From: Escarpia spicata
Lineage: Eukaryota > Annelida > Polychaeta > Sabellida > Siboglinidae
Direction of reading: 5' to 3'
Length of the DNA: 64,000 nt
Assembly: GCA_963995525.1 (NCBI GenBank)
Contig: OZ023214.1
Location: forward strand, 42,899,998-42,963,997
Each line of letters starts with the position of its first letter. Position 1 is the first letter of the stretch. Shown here in pieces: positions 1-9,801 of this stretch. A program made the position numbers and the translations under genes. The notes under the pieces were generated by a model. The model ran no database searches and had not been told where the DNA came from. It saw only the letters and a list, made by a program, of their open reading frames with translations.

Positions 1-560
1 ACGCATATTTTTCCTAAATGTTATATTACCATTTCAATGATGATAAAACAGTTTTAACGGTGTCTGAATTACATTTACCAGGCGGAAAATAATTTATAGA
101 TTTAGTTACGTCGTAACGTTGTTGCCGCGCGCAGACTGCCGTATACAGAAGCCGACATGTCAACGGCGGTTGGCGCCCCATCCCCGGCCGCGCGTCTTGC
201 ATAATTCGGTTTCGAAAACTCGCAATTTATGGTTAAAATAGATGTTACATAGATACAACACTTCTGAAATGTCATTAATATTCCGTTTATCAACCAGCAC
301 CACAGATTTACCGGAGAGCCAGTTACAAGTTTTGAAAATTGTCACCGATCTGGAATGGATCGGCTAACGTTCGATGACTTGGTCTTAGTCTTGGAAGACT
401 GCCGAGTTCGCGTGGGTTAGGCGTAATTAATGGTTAAAACTATATACTTATTGAAATAACAGGTAGCGATACAAAGTCAACTATTTCCAAAGACAAAGTT
501 CATCAAATATGATCCGAGAGTGGAAGCAATTTGTACGTCGGCCAAACTGAACGATTTACG
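1..560. other. Unassigned left edge, locally CpG-rich
   Basis: I recognise no gene here. Positions 115-200 are rich in CG dinucleotides, unlike the AT-rich sequence to the right; the rest is ordinary. Short open frames on the minus strand (102-345) show no family motif. This could be part of a promoter or first exon of a gene whose body lies outside the window. Confidence 0.3.
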
Positions 561-565
561 ATTGT

Positions 566-781
566 GTGAAATACAGCCTCGATCAACGATGGCTGATGCG
601 GAGTCTGTCCTACGCTTATGACAGAGCTAGGTCGGTGCGCTCAGCGGATGACCCTGTTAACGCAGGCACTAAACTCGGTCGAACACTGACGTACAACACA
701 CTGGCGGCCGATCGACAAGACGCCGACACGCTAACAAAATTGGAACGCGCGCGATTGCTAGCGAACCTCATTTACGTATGA
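566..781 (+). CDS. Unassigned short ORF, possible terminal exon
   Basis: A 71-codon open frame lies in a CpG-rich block and ends in TGA at 779-781. An AATAAA-like hexamer follows about 10 bases later (793-798), so the frame could be the 3' end of a gene. The predicted peptide is polar and rich in Arg, Asp, Leu and Thr, with no signal peptide, membrane segment or motif I recognise. The start codon is arbitrary. A chance ORF in GC-richer DNA is equally possible. Confidence 0.15.
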   Translation: MKYSLDQRWLMRSLSYAYDRARSVRSADDPVNAGTKLGRTLTYNTLAADRQDADTLTKLERARLLANLIYV

Positions 782-1121
782 ATTTCCTCAAATAAAAAGT
801 TTGCAATGTTGCACTCGTCACTATTTAGTGTAAATTTTCACTTTTCCGCCGTATAACCATGTCGAGTCATTTTACTTGTCCGGGCCAAAAATCACTTGTC
901 CTGGACAAACGGACAAGTGCTATTTCGAACGCTGCATTGTCACTAGACTAGATCACCAGAATTAGGAAGTAAACAGCCAACTTACCATCTGCCACAGACA
1001 TAGGCCTGCTGTCACCATGCATCAGTGCTCGCTTTTCCCTGATACAGGACGCACTACTCTTTGGTGCCGACAGTGACGCTATCACAAGCCCCATGCTCAG
1101 CCACGGCAACGGGCAGTGAAG

Positions 1122-1364
1122 TCAAAGTGACAGCTGCGACTGGCATCGCAGCTTCTTCGCCAGCGACGCAGCGTTTCTGACCGGCGACAAAATCAAGTTG
1201 CGTTTTTCCCGGGCAGAAGCCGCCAATAACTGCCGCCTTTTCTTGGCAGATGACATTCTGCCACCCATTCCCTTTCCACAACTTTTATTCAAGCTAATTA
1301 ACTCTAAACTATTGCTTTCATCAACATCGTTAGATGTAAAACTCGCATCGCTCGAGAAAGACGC
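1122..1364 (-). CDS. Unassigned ORF, possible first exon
   Basis: Reading leftwards from an ATG near 1364, a frame of about 80 codons opens with a Ser/Asp/Asn-rich stretch (begins MASFSSDASF) and becomes basic (contains SSAKKRRQLLAASAREKR, which could serve as a nuclear localisation signal). CG dinucleotides are frequent. No known domain is visible, and no convincing splice donor precedes the stop at 1122. It may be a short gene, the first exon of a gene continuing left, or a chance frame. Confidence 0.2.
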   Translation of the reverse strand, partial: ASFSSDASFTSNDVDESNSLELISLNKSCGKGMGGRMSSAKKRRQLLAASAREKRNLILSPVRNAASLAKKLRCQSQLSL

Positions 1365-1861
1365 CATATTTTGTAAACAATTAGAAATTCCAACAGTGGC
1401 AGGCTGGGAGAGTTTGGCGCTCGCGCAACTTCGTAAATCAATCAGAACATTCGTAGACACGAATCTCGTCACGGAACTTCGCGGATTACGCCACGACCGT
1501 TACCGAATACCAAATAAGGTCATTCTCGACAAAATATAGCTATAGCATAAATAACGATGTTGGCCGAATGCTTTCACAAGGGCGGGATTACCAACAACGG
1601 TGATTAACGGGCGACGATTTGGCGGTTCCAAAAATATCAAACAAGATGGCGTAAGTCGCGTTGTCATGGCGTAAACATCGACAACTTTCAGAGCATTTCG
1701 CGTCTTTCTAATAAAAATGGATATATCATTGTGATAGGAGTGGACTTTATACATGAATAAAAGTCGTTTAGAGGTATGTTGTTGGTCTAAGAGTGAAGTT
1801 TATTTATAGTAAACATACAAATCTACTATCTAGCGCTGGAAAATAAAATTGACATATTTTT

Positions 1862-2150
1862 TTCAAAATAAATTGGCCAAGAGGCCCTGAAGGCTGAAGT
1901 CCTTTGGACTAGTACGTCTATATGTGACCCCGGCTCACCAAATGAGTGATAAGTCGGAAAATGTTTAACATTGTTTTCTTACATTCTTGTAAAGATTGGG
2001 TAGGGTGCTTTACAAGGTTTCCAAAATTATGACTGCTAAAAAAATTGCCGAAGTTATGGAGCATTGCCATTGATTGCCATTGAACATGGTAGGGGTCAAA
2101 AAGTGAAATTGAAGAAAACGACTGTTGAAGTTTTACATTATATATGCAAA
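1862..2150. repeat. Dispersed repeat, module A, copy 1
   Basis: The block starts with GGCCAAGAGGCCCTGAAGGC and includes AATGAGTGATAAGTCGGAAA and GGTAGGGGTCAAAAAGTGAAA. It is clearly similar over its length to 15341-15595, with small insertions (for example a duplicated CATTGATTGC near 2070). It has no coding capacity. At 15.3-15.9 kb it is followed by module B, so the two probably belong to one larger element. Confidence 0.75.
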
Positions 2151-2299
2151 TGGATTGCATGGAAATATTACATGCATGACATTCAAATGTGGCACACAGT
2201 GTGTATGTTATGTTGCAATGATACACTGGAAGTACAACTGTGCTGCTATACAAACTTAGCAAGTTATGCCAGATTATGTCTTTAATTCTATGTATAGAA

Positions 2300-3365
2300 T
2301 TAAGAGGACAGATTATTTGAAGAGCAAAAGGTAGACTAAAGAAAATAAAAAATTAGTCAGCTGGACGGTGATTGTCAGTTTGAACTGGAAGCCTTTGTCA
2401 AACTTGTATCTCGACTTCACCGAAGGCGAAGGCGGTGTCCTGCTGTCAGAACTTCGAAGGTGTTACTCACCTAACTTACAGGTCTTTGTCAGTAAGAATA
2501 ATGGGATGGTAATTTACACCAACGTTGTTTCCTGCAGAAGTCATTTTGTGGGATATATTAGCATTAGCCGTGCCAATTCAAAAAATTAGTGCTATATAAT
2601 AGTAGTTTGTCAAAATGTAAACAAACTCAAAGACAGTTGCAGCTTAGGCCTTAGCCTTAACCTTGGCTTAGGCTTAGCCTTAAGAGCTGGCTAAGCCTAT
2701 GGCTGGGCGGCCTGAAAGTCACACTTCATATAGTGACACATGTCATACTGTCTTTCTGGACTGTCGCAATGTCTAATAGTTTCCTACCACAACCCTCGTG
2801 TACAATATACCAAAGCTATATATTTCCAACACCACAACATATGTATTATCATTGGATAGGTAATTAAATAATCTTTCAGATGAACGCAACTTGTAGCAGC
2901 AGAAAATGAAGCATACAACAGTTACACCGCAAACAATGACATACATTCTCATAAATGTGATTGATTATAAAAATTACCATTTACCAAGCTCAGTATGGTT
3001 AACATATTTCATTGCAACAACATATTAAAAGGTATCATCATGTAGATAAATCAATGCTTTTCAAAATAACACTTACTTGTAATTATAGAAAATGATAAAA
3101 CTACTATGCATCTTTTTTGGAATCTAGGTCAAGCTTCTGAGGAAACAGATACTGTATAGAAATAACATGCTGAGTGCTAATGGGTTAACAGGGGTCTAGT
3201 GCATGCTGTCTGTTGACACAAGCCTCTGCCAGTGACCAATTGCAGATTAATTACAGTTTCCATCAAACAATAGCAGCCAGAGAATCTTAGCTGCAGTGGG
3301 GTGGGTCTAATGCACAATACTCTGTCAAACCAGTCCAGGCAGAAACAGACAAAGTGTGACCATTT
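2300..3365. other. Non-coding stretch with a degenerate TTAGGC-like patch
   Basis: I see no gene. Positions 2640-2710 contain irregular repeats of CTTAGGC/CTTAGCC, too degenerate and too internal to be a telomere. The remainder is AT-rich unique-looking sequence. Confidence 0.3.
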
Positions 3366-3369
3366 AGCT

Positions 3370-4275
3370 TGTTGGGAGGCCCTGGGGTGCCTTTAGAATG
3401 ATTCAATCAAATAAAAATTTCTTGATTACAGTGACACTACAATATGAGACGTCTATGCAAAATTTGAGGAAATCTTACTGAACAGTTTTTGAAATAACAG
3501 AAAAGACAACCTCCGATCCATGCAAAACACAGACACTGTATGTGACAGATGTTGTTGGAAAAAGGTTTAGCTTTTTGGGAGGTCCTAAGGTGCCTTTAGA
3601 ATGATTCAATCAAATACACATTTCTTGTGTACAGTGACACTACCCTAAGAGATGTATATGCAAAATTAGAGGAAAAGTTAGTGAACAGTTTTTGAAATAA
3701 CAGAAAAGACAACCTCTGATCCATGCAAGACACAAACTCCGCATGTGACAGATATTGTTGGAAAAGGGTTTGCCATCAAGTTATAAATAGAGCTGCTGTT
3801 GCTGTAGAGGACAATTTAGTTAGCAAATTTAGCATTTTAGGGGACCTTTGATGCCCTTAGAATGATTCAATCAAATACAGATTTCTTGTGTATCTAATGG
3901 CACTACCACATGAAATGTATATGCAAAATTAGAGAAAAAGTTACTGAAGAGTTTTTGAAAAAATAGGCAAAATGTGAAAATTTTCCATTTTTGAGGGTCA
4001 TTAGGTGCCCTTAGAATAATTAAATCAAATACAGATTTCTCGTGTACAGTGACACTACCACATGAAATGTATATGCAAAATTAGAGAAAATGTTACTGAA
4101 CAGTTTTTGAAAAAATAGGCAAAATGTACAAATTCTACCAGTTTTGGGGCCCTTGGAAGCCATAGAACGATTCAATCAAATACAGAGTTCTCGTGCATAG
4201 TCGCAGTGCCCTAAGATATGTCTATGCAAAATTGGAGACAAAGTTGCTGAACGGTTTCTGAGATACGCCAGCTAA
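3370..4275 (+). repeat. Five diverged tandem modules (module B)
   Basis: Five units begin near 3375, 3580, 3842, 4001 and 4150. Each contains, in order, a GG(A)CC..GGTGCC box, TTAGAATGATTCAATCAAAT, TTTCT(C/T)GTGTACAGTGACACTACC, TATGCAAAATTAGAG and CTGAACAGTTTTTGAAA. Spacing varies (about 150-260 bp) because the linkers differ; the first two units share a linker with CAACCTC(C/T)GATCCATGCAA. One further copy lies at about 15690-15850, directly after module A. It is non-coding on both strands and looks like a multiplied part of a mobile element. Confidence 0.8.
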
Positions 4276-4544
4276 CGGCGGAAATTATCAGTTATTGTAG
4301 AATCTCCGGTATATATAGACAGTCTACTTGCTTTGGATGACCTGATAGAGAACATCCTCTATGTTGAAAAACTGACATAATTTTTTTATCGACAGCTCAA
4401 TGAAAGTACAAATATTGACTTATCAAATTTCAGAAAATCAAAAACGTAATAATCAACAATACTGTGTGCACACACCACACATATCTATGAAAATGATTAT
4501 GTTAGTATTTCGAATTGTGTCGGGCAAGGTAATTTAGTTAAATG

Positions 4545-4905
4545 TGATAAGAGGTTCACAATTGTCGACATTTACCTATTCTTATATATTGTACTAATTC
4601 TCAGATCCCCCTCCCTCCCCTTTGAATTAGTACTTTAAAATGTCAAACATTTTCCAGACAGAAGGACATGTAGGTGTGTAACAATGCTATGATACGACAG
4701 GCCTACATAAGAGGACATGTAACAACAACCAACAGAATAATGTTTACAAACATGTATTTACAATCATTTTGGTTATACATTTCCACGTTGAACCCACCAT
4801 TGCGACTGATGTTTACCTAATTAATTTGTTGGCGTTTAATTTCTATCTCCCTTTCATAAGCTCTGTAGTAATAAGAAAATGTCGACAATTGTAAACAACC
4901 CCTAA
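4545..4905. mobile_element. MITE-like element with terminal inverted repeats
   Basis: ACAATTGTCGACATTTA at about 4559-4575 is matched in inverted orientation by AAATGTCGACAATTGT at about 4877-4892. Weaker pairing extends outwards (gataagaggttc against the complement of aacaacccctaac). The spacing of about 340 bp, absence of ORFs and AT-rich interior fit a small non-autonomous DNA transposon. I could not define a target duplication. Confidence 0.4.
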
Positions 4906-5366
4906 CTGTAAGTGCTTTGATAGGTAGCTCCCTTTCTACACTAAATCATGTACAGGTATCTGAATTTAATTTACAGTTTAATCTGTCGGAATGTTAATGG
5001 GACAAATTTGTCGGTTTCAAAGGGATGTCGTGTAATTTTAATTCCACTGAAATATATTCAAAAATGGTGTACACGTATAATTGGTCCACAAAATATGTTT
5101 TTAGTCCTATGAATTTAATGTAAGCATGGTACAAGTGATTTGTTATCCAGAATACATGACACCATGCGATGTGTTCAATTTTATTGTACTATGTGTGTAT
5201 GTACTACGTATGTACCGGCATATAGTTATTCAGTTGTCTTCTTGGTGTAATTATGACATGTTCGTACTTACAACACCTCAACAGTCTTCGGTTGCCTTCT
5301 TTTGGAACTGAATTGTGGGTTTTAGTTCATCATAATATTTCAAATCTCAACTTGAATAAAAATCTT

Positions 5367-7355
5367 CATGAACACTGCGTCGAGGAACGGGCTTGTCTTC
5401 AATTCCAGCAAGTGCCTGATCAAGGAGAGCAGTGTCAGTTTCTTTTGCCTCATCTACGGCATTGATGGCATCAAACCTGATCCGGACAGGATCCGCGATT
5501 TGCAAGACATACCACCACCTTGAGACAAGAAAGAGCTTCAGCAGTTTCTTGGACTCATGACCTTCTTGAGCCCATTCATACCGAACTTGGCTGACAAGGC
5601 TTCAATGCTTCGAGATCTACTGAAAGATGACAGCATGTTCATGTGGGAGCCGCACCATCAAAGTTGCTTCGATGGTATGAAACATCTTGTCACCTCAAGG
5701 TCAATTCTTCAATACTTCAACGTGTCCAAAACGCCCATACTTCAGACAGACGCTAGTCTCCTTGGACTTGGCGCAGCGTTATTTCAAGAGAACGAGTCTG
5801 GTGTAATCCAACCGGTGGCATACGCATCGAAGAGTCTATCAAGCGCAGAGAAACGATATGCCTTCATTGAGTGAGAGTTGCTAGCCATTGTTTTTGGCAC
5901 ACAACGGTTCCACACGTACCTATACGGACGCAAGTTCAAGGTCGTCACGGACCACAAGCCTCTCGTTGCGATCATCCAGAAAGGTCTTGTCAACTCTCCA
6001 CCGCGACTACAAAGAATGCTCCTCAAACTGCAAGGATATGACATGGAAGTTGAATACCAACCAGGAAAGGACATTGTCCTTGCGGACACCCTCTCGCGTC
6101 TTCCAAGTACGCACAACACAGAAACGATCGACCTTGACGTTCGTGTTGACTTCGTCCGATTCTCTGATGAACGCATCCAAGAGCTGAGGAACAAGACGAA
6201 GGCTGATCCAGTTCTCCAAGCACTCTCAGAAACGATCGTGACTGGATGGCCCGAAGCAATAAAGGAGTTAGCATCCGTTCATACTGGTCGTTCCGCGATG
6301 AACTCTCCGTGGAAGATGGTATCCTACTGAAAGGAACACGAGTCGTCATTCCTGAGAGCATGCTGACATTCATACTGGAGAAACACTACACTACGGTCAC
6401 CCCGGCATAGAGAAGACGAGACTCGGAGCAAGACTCTGTGTATTGGATCAACATCAATCGTGACATTGAGACTACAGTCAAGTCATGTGACATCTGTCAA
6501 GAACACCAACCAGCGCAACAGCACGAGACGCTACAGCCGCACGAAGTACCGAGTAGACCTTGGGAAGTGGTTGGTACAGACATGTTCTTCTTCAACGACG
6601 CAGACTGGCTCATCATTGCGGACTACTATTCAAAATTTCCCATCGTGCGCAAAATGCCGAAGCCATGTCTAAGCTCAACCGTCGTTTCTGTCACAAAGCA
6701 GATCTTCAGCGAGACAGGCGTTCCTATGCGTGTCGTGTCGGACAATGGCCCGCATTTCGCCAGTGCAAGCTACACAGATCTGTCAAAGAAGATGGCATTC
6801 CAACACGTAACGTCTTCGCCGAGGTATCCACGCTCAAACGGCTTCATCGAACGCGAAATCCAAACCGTGAAGCATGTCATGAAGAAGGCGAGGCAAAGTG
6901 GGCAGGATCTCGACTTGGCGCAACTGTGTCTGCGAACAACGCCAATTGACAGCAAACTTCCAAGTCCAGCAGAGCTCAATGGTCGCAAAATACAGTCAAC
7001 TCTTCTGACGAAAATCGTTGACACACGCCAAGATCATGACGATATGAGAACGAGGCTACAAGAGCGACAGGACAAGATGACAAAACACCGAATCCAAGAT
7101 CGTACATTCTCACCGAGCACAAGCACTATCAGAAGAAACATAAATCAAATCCGAGACAACTCGACTCACCCGATCGTCAGGAGAGTATCGTTTGCCAGTC
7201 CGACTACAGTCCAGCCCGCTCCAGCTGTTGTGGATTCAACTACTCCCACGAAGACTACAGACGGCTCGGCTGAGAACATTGTTCAAAATAATACAACTGG
7301 ACTATATGTGACCCGCTCTGGTCGTAATATTAAGCAGCCTCAGCGTTATGCATGA
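5367..7355 (+). pseudogene. Degraded Gypsy-type LTR retrotransposon pol (end of RT, RNase H, integrase)
   Basis: The reading frame picks up in the C-terminal part of a reverse transcriptase (5367-5560). RNase H follows (5557-6180), with the DASLLGLGAAL and TDHKPL motifs. The integrase (6438-7355) has a CDIC zinc-binding remnant, the first catalytic Asp in GTDMFFF, the second in SDNGPHF and a Glu in GFIERE. The copy is dead: a stop at 5521-5523, a TGA at 5872-5874 inside RNase H, and a frame change between 6330 and 6438. Gag, protease and most of the RT are missing, so the copy is 5'-truncated. The C-terminal tail ends in a basic RSGR..KQPQRY stretch, as is common in Gypsy integrases. Confidence 0.85.
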
Positions 7356-7497
7356 ATAGATACAAAGACTGTAAGCAAGGCATACTGTATAGCTTATATC
7401 AGAGTTAAATCTATTACATGTTGTTCTTTTACAAGTTTACAGTTATTTCAGAGACTTTATAACAAGTTACTTTGAGTAAGTCATAATCTCTTCCTTT

Positions 7498-7512
7498 GTA
7501 AAAAAGGGAGAT
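7498..7512 (+). promoter_or_regulatory. Polypurine tract
   Basis: A purine run (GTAAAAAAGGGAGA) lies directly before the TGTAGTA start of the putative 3' LTR. In Gypsy elements this position primes plus-strand DNA synthesis. Confidence 0.6.
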
Positions 7513-7671
7513 GTAGTATTACGCGCTTTAATAGAACCTCATTATACTAGAGGTCAGAGTTCAGATGTTCACGTGTTAAGGCTTTGATTAAACATTCATT
7601 CCTTCTAACGTGTCTTATAGTAAACTGTCATGTAATAGCTATTATCAGTACATCCAAGCAACACAACAACA
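7513..7671 (+). mobile_element. Putative 3' LTR of the degraded Gypsy element
   Basis: The block starts TGTAGTATTACGCGC right after the polypurine tract and ends near CAACACAACAACA, giving TG...CA termini and about 159 bp. I found no second copy upstream, in line with loss of the 5' half. The exact 3' boundary is inferred from where another coding fragment begins. Confidence 0.55.
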
Positions 7672-7674
7672 GGT

Positions 7675-7934
7675 CATCGAACTTCTGGGAGGTAAGTTAT
7701 GGAAAGGGGGCCCCGGATGGCATCGGAGGCGTCATCATACAAAAGGCCGACATATTAATCAGCCTAGGCCATGACATCCCTGACACATCACATCTATACA
7801 GGGCACTGATCCCGGAAACATCGATCAAGCTCTTCATCGTAGAGGCAGATGAAGTGGACGAAGCAGCCGTCCCTGAGAACGTACCAGCAGTGCAAGGAAC
7901 CATGAAGCTACACCAAGTCGTCACACACAACTAA
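7675..7934 (+). pseudogene. C-terminal fragment of a transposon-type ORF (GKGAPDGIGG motif)
   Basis: The frame reads FWEVSYGKGAPDGIGGVI then an acidic C-terminus, with TAA at 7932-7934. An FWE...GKG.(A/P)DG(I/V)GG box followed by a KR.AD-like segment is, as I recall, common in repetitive ORFs of invertebrate genomes; I cannot assign the family. The segment starts immediately after the LTR end, so the LTR element probably inserted into or was joined to this older repeat. A splice-donor-like GTAAGT occurs at about 7692 inside the frame. Confidence 0.4.
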
Positions 7935-8460
7935 TCTTGTATGTGCTAAGGTGCATGTTTATGGGTACAATATTTCATAATCTGTGCTACCTGTATATAC
8001 ACAATGTGATAGCAAGGATGGTGTATAATTGTGCGCTATGGTTATAGCTGCACCAGATTACAACAATCCATAGTAGGCTATTATATGTTTAGCGAAATTA
8101 ACCATTGTTTACGATTGTATTATTTTAGTGTCAACTATGTTACTGCCATTTAAGTCAACTCTGTTGCCGGTTCTACCAATGTCTAAACGCTCGATTAGCA
8201 CTTGTGGTGTATGATTGTGTGCATTATATATAACTACACTAGATTGTAACAGTCCATGGTATTATGTCTTATTTAGCTATTGATTACGATTGTGTTATTT
8301 TAATGTCAACTCTGTTACTGTCAAGTTAACACGGTTACCATCACTAACAATATGTAAACATATTCAAGTAATACATGTATAACAATTGTTGTCATATATC
8401 CATATGTGTATTGTGTCACGTTTCTGAACAGTGAAATATAGTGTTTACAGCTTGGCAGGG
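7935..8460. repeat. Diverged tandem duplication (about 185 bp unit)
   Basis: About 8021-8185 and 8209-8360 share the order TGTAT(A/G)ATTGTG.GC, ACTAGATT..AACA(A/G)TCCAT, ATTACGATTGT(A/G)TTATTTTA and GTCAACT(A/C)TGTTACTG. No ORF is present. It lies between the Gypsy remnant and the LINE tail; I see no gene. Confidence 0.55.
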
Positions 8461-8699
8461 TCACATTGAATCACGATGTGATAGATGCTTCCAAGAATGC
8501 ACGTGAACTGAAAGGCTAGTGTAAACTTATCAAATTAAGCACACAATATTGATATAATTTTGTATACGATTTTTTACTGGACATGGGACACACAATGATT
8601 ACATTAATGATATCATAATGAATGTTGTATGCAAAATATATGCCACACTAGATGCTCAGATGTCAGTAACAGAGTTGACAGAGACATATGTGGCATGTG

Positions 8700-9135
8700 C
8701 ACTTCTACATTAAATTACTTCACATGTGGTATTGACGTGGTAGAGCCGGGGCAATGATGTTGCAAAAATGTGGCAGTTTGATGAAAGTGGCATTGACGTG
8801 GTAGAGCCGTGGCCATGACGTTGCAAAAAGGTGGCAGTTTGGTGAAAGTGGTATAGACATATGTGGCCATGACGTGGTGCAACCAACAACATTTTTTTCA
8901 ACATTATATTGTAATATTATCTTATTTTGTAACATTATAATATCATATTAAAGGTTAATATCAAAAATTCCCCCAATACGTGTCGTGAATCGGTCACGTA
9001 ACTATCACGTAAACTATACCACGTGGCAAGAAAGTGATCGTTTTGTGAAAGTGGTATTAACGTAGCATTAAGAGCTGTGGCCACGACATGGTCTAACCAA
9101 CATAACAATAATGTTTCTTTCAATAACTTAGCCAT
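8700..9135. repeat. Tandem repeats with GTGGTAGAGCCG..GGC.ATGA motif
   Basis: Copies starting near 8728 and 8790 are about 65-75 bp units (attgacgtggtagagccg ... gcaaaaa.gtggcagttt), followed by a partial third. A more diverged larger copy runs from about 8945 to 9135 (ends in a variant of ccaacaacatttttttcaac). Several CACGTA/TGACG words recur. Non-coding. Confidence 0.55.
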
Positions 9136-9141
9136 ATTATT

Positions 9142-9392
9142 TTGTTTTGCATCACTAGAATACCCAAATTAAAAGATTTCATGAAACCTTTCCTCAATTC
9201 AAAAACATTTCTATGTATAACGGATGTTTGCTTGGTATATTTGATGTTGATATTGTGTGGTTTTTATGTCCTTGTTGTTCTTATTGTTTTTATTATTCTA
9301 TTATTGTTTTATTATTTATATATATTGTTTCAGTTATCAGTCCTGTTACTGGATCCACTGGACCTGTTGGAATCTGAATAAATACAATACAA
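9142..9392 (+). mobile_element. LINE 3' tail fragment, copy 1
   Basis: The tail TTATCAGTCCTGTTACTGG ... GTTGGAATCTGAATAAATACAATACAA recurs at 44725-44785, with the same ACAATA-type 3' end. A terminal short tandem and a shared 3' segment are typical of CR1/L2-group LINEs. The upstream AT-rich part has an open frame with a very hydrophobic peptide that I consider non-functional. Confidence 0.5.
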
Positions 9393-9801
9393 CATAGTTG
9401 TCGCTAGGTGTCGCCACCATTATCTACACCGAAGGAAACGTTCTGATTAAATCGGTCGCGTGACAGTACGCAGCCGGAAATAATACCGACGAAACTATTT
9501 ATGACTGACTAGACTACTCTAACTTTGTAGAAGATTCACGTACAAGGCAGGATGTCATATACTACCATTTCGTAGAATCAGGTTTTATTCGGATGTTGCA
9601 TTCATGGGTAAATACCGACACACAGTGGCAGCGAGCGACTAACTGAAAGCGACTGCCTTGCCGAACGCGGCAGTGCCAGTTCGCCACTGTCGGTGTCCGT
9701 GACAGTGCCTGGGCCTAACCGTGCCCCTGGGCTCAAGTCTGGCGACGTTTTAAGAACATGACGTGATAATATGGGTGTTCGTCCTTGTCAGACGTTTAAA
9801 T

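Noticed and set aside
2640..2712. TTAGGC-like telomeric repeat
   Set aside because: Short, irregular and mixed with GGCTAAGC words; no regular array.
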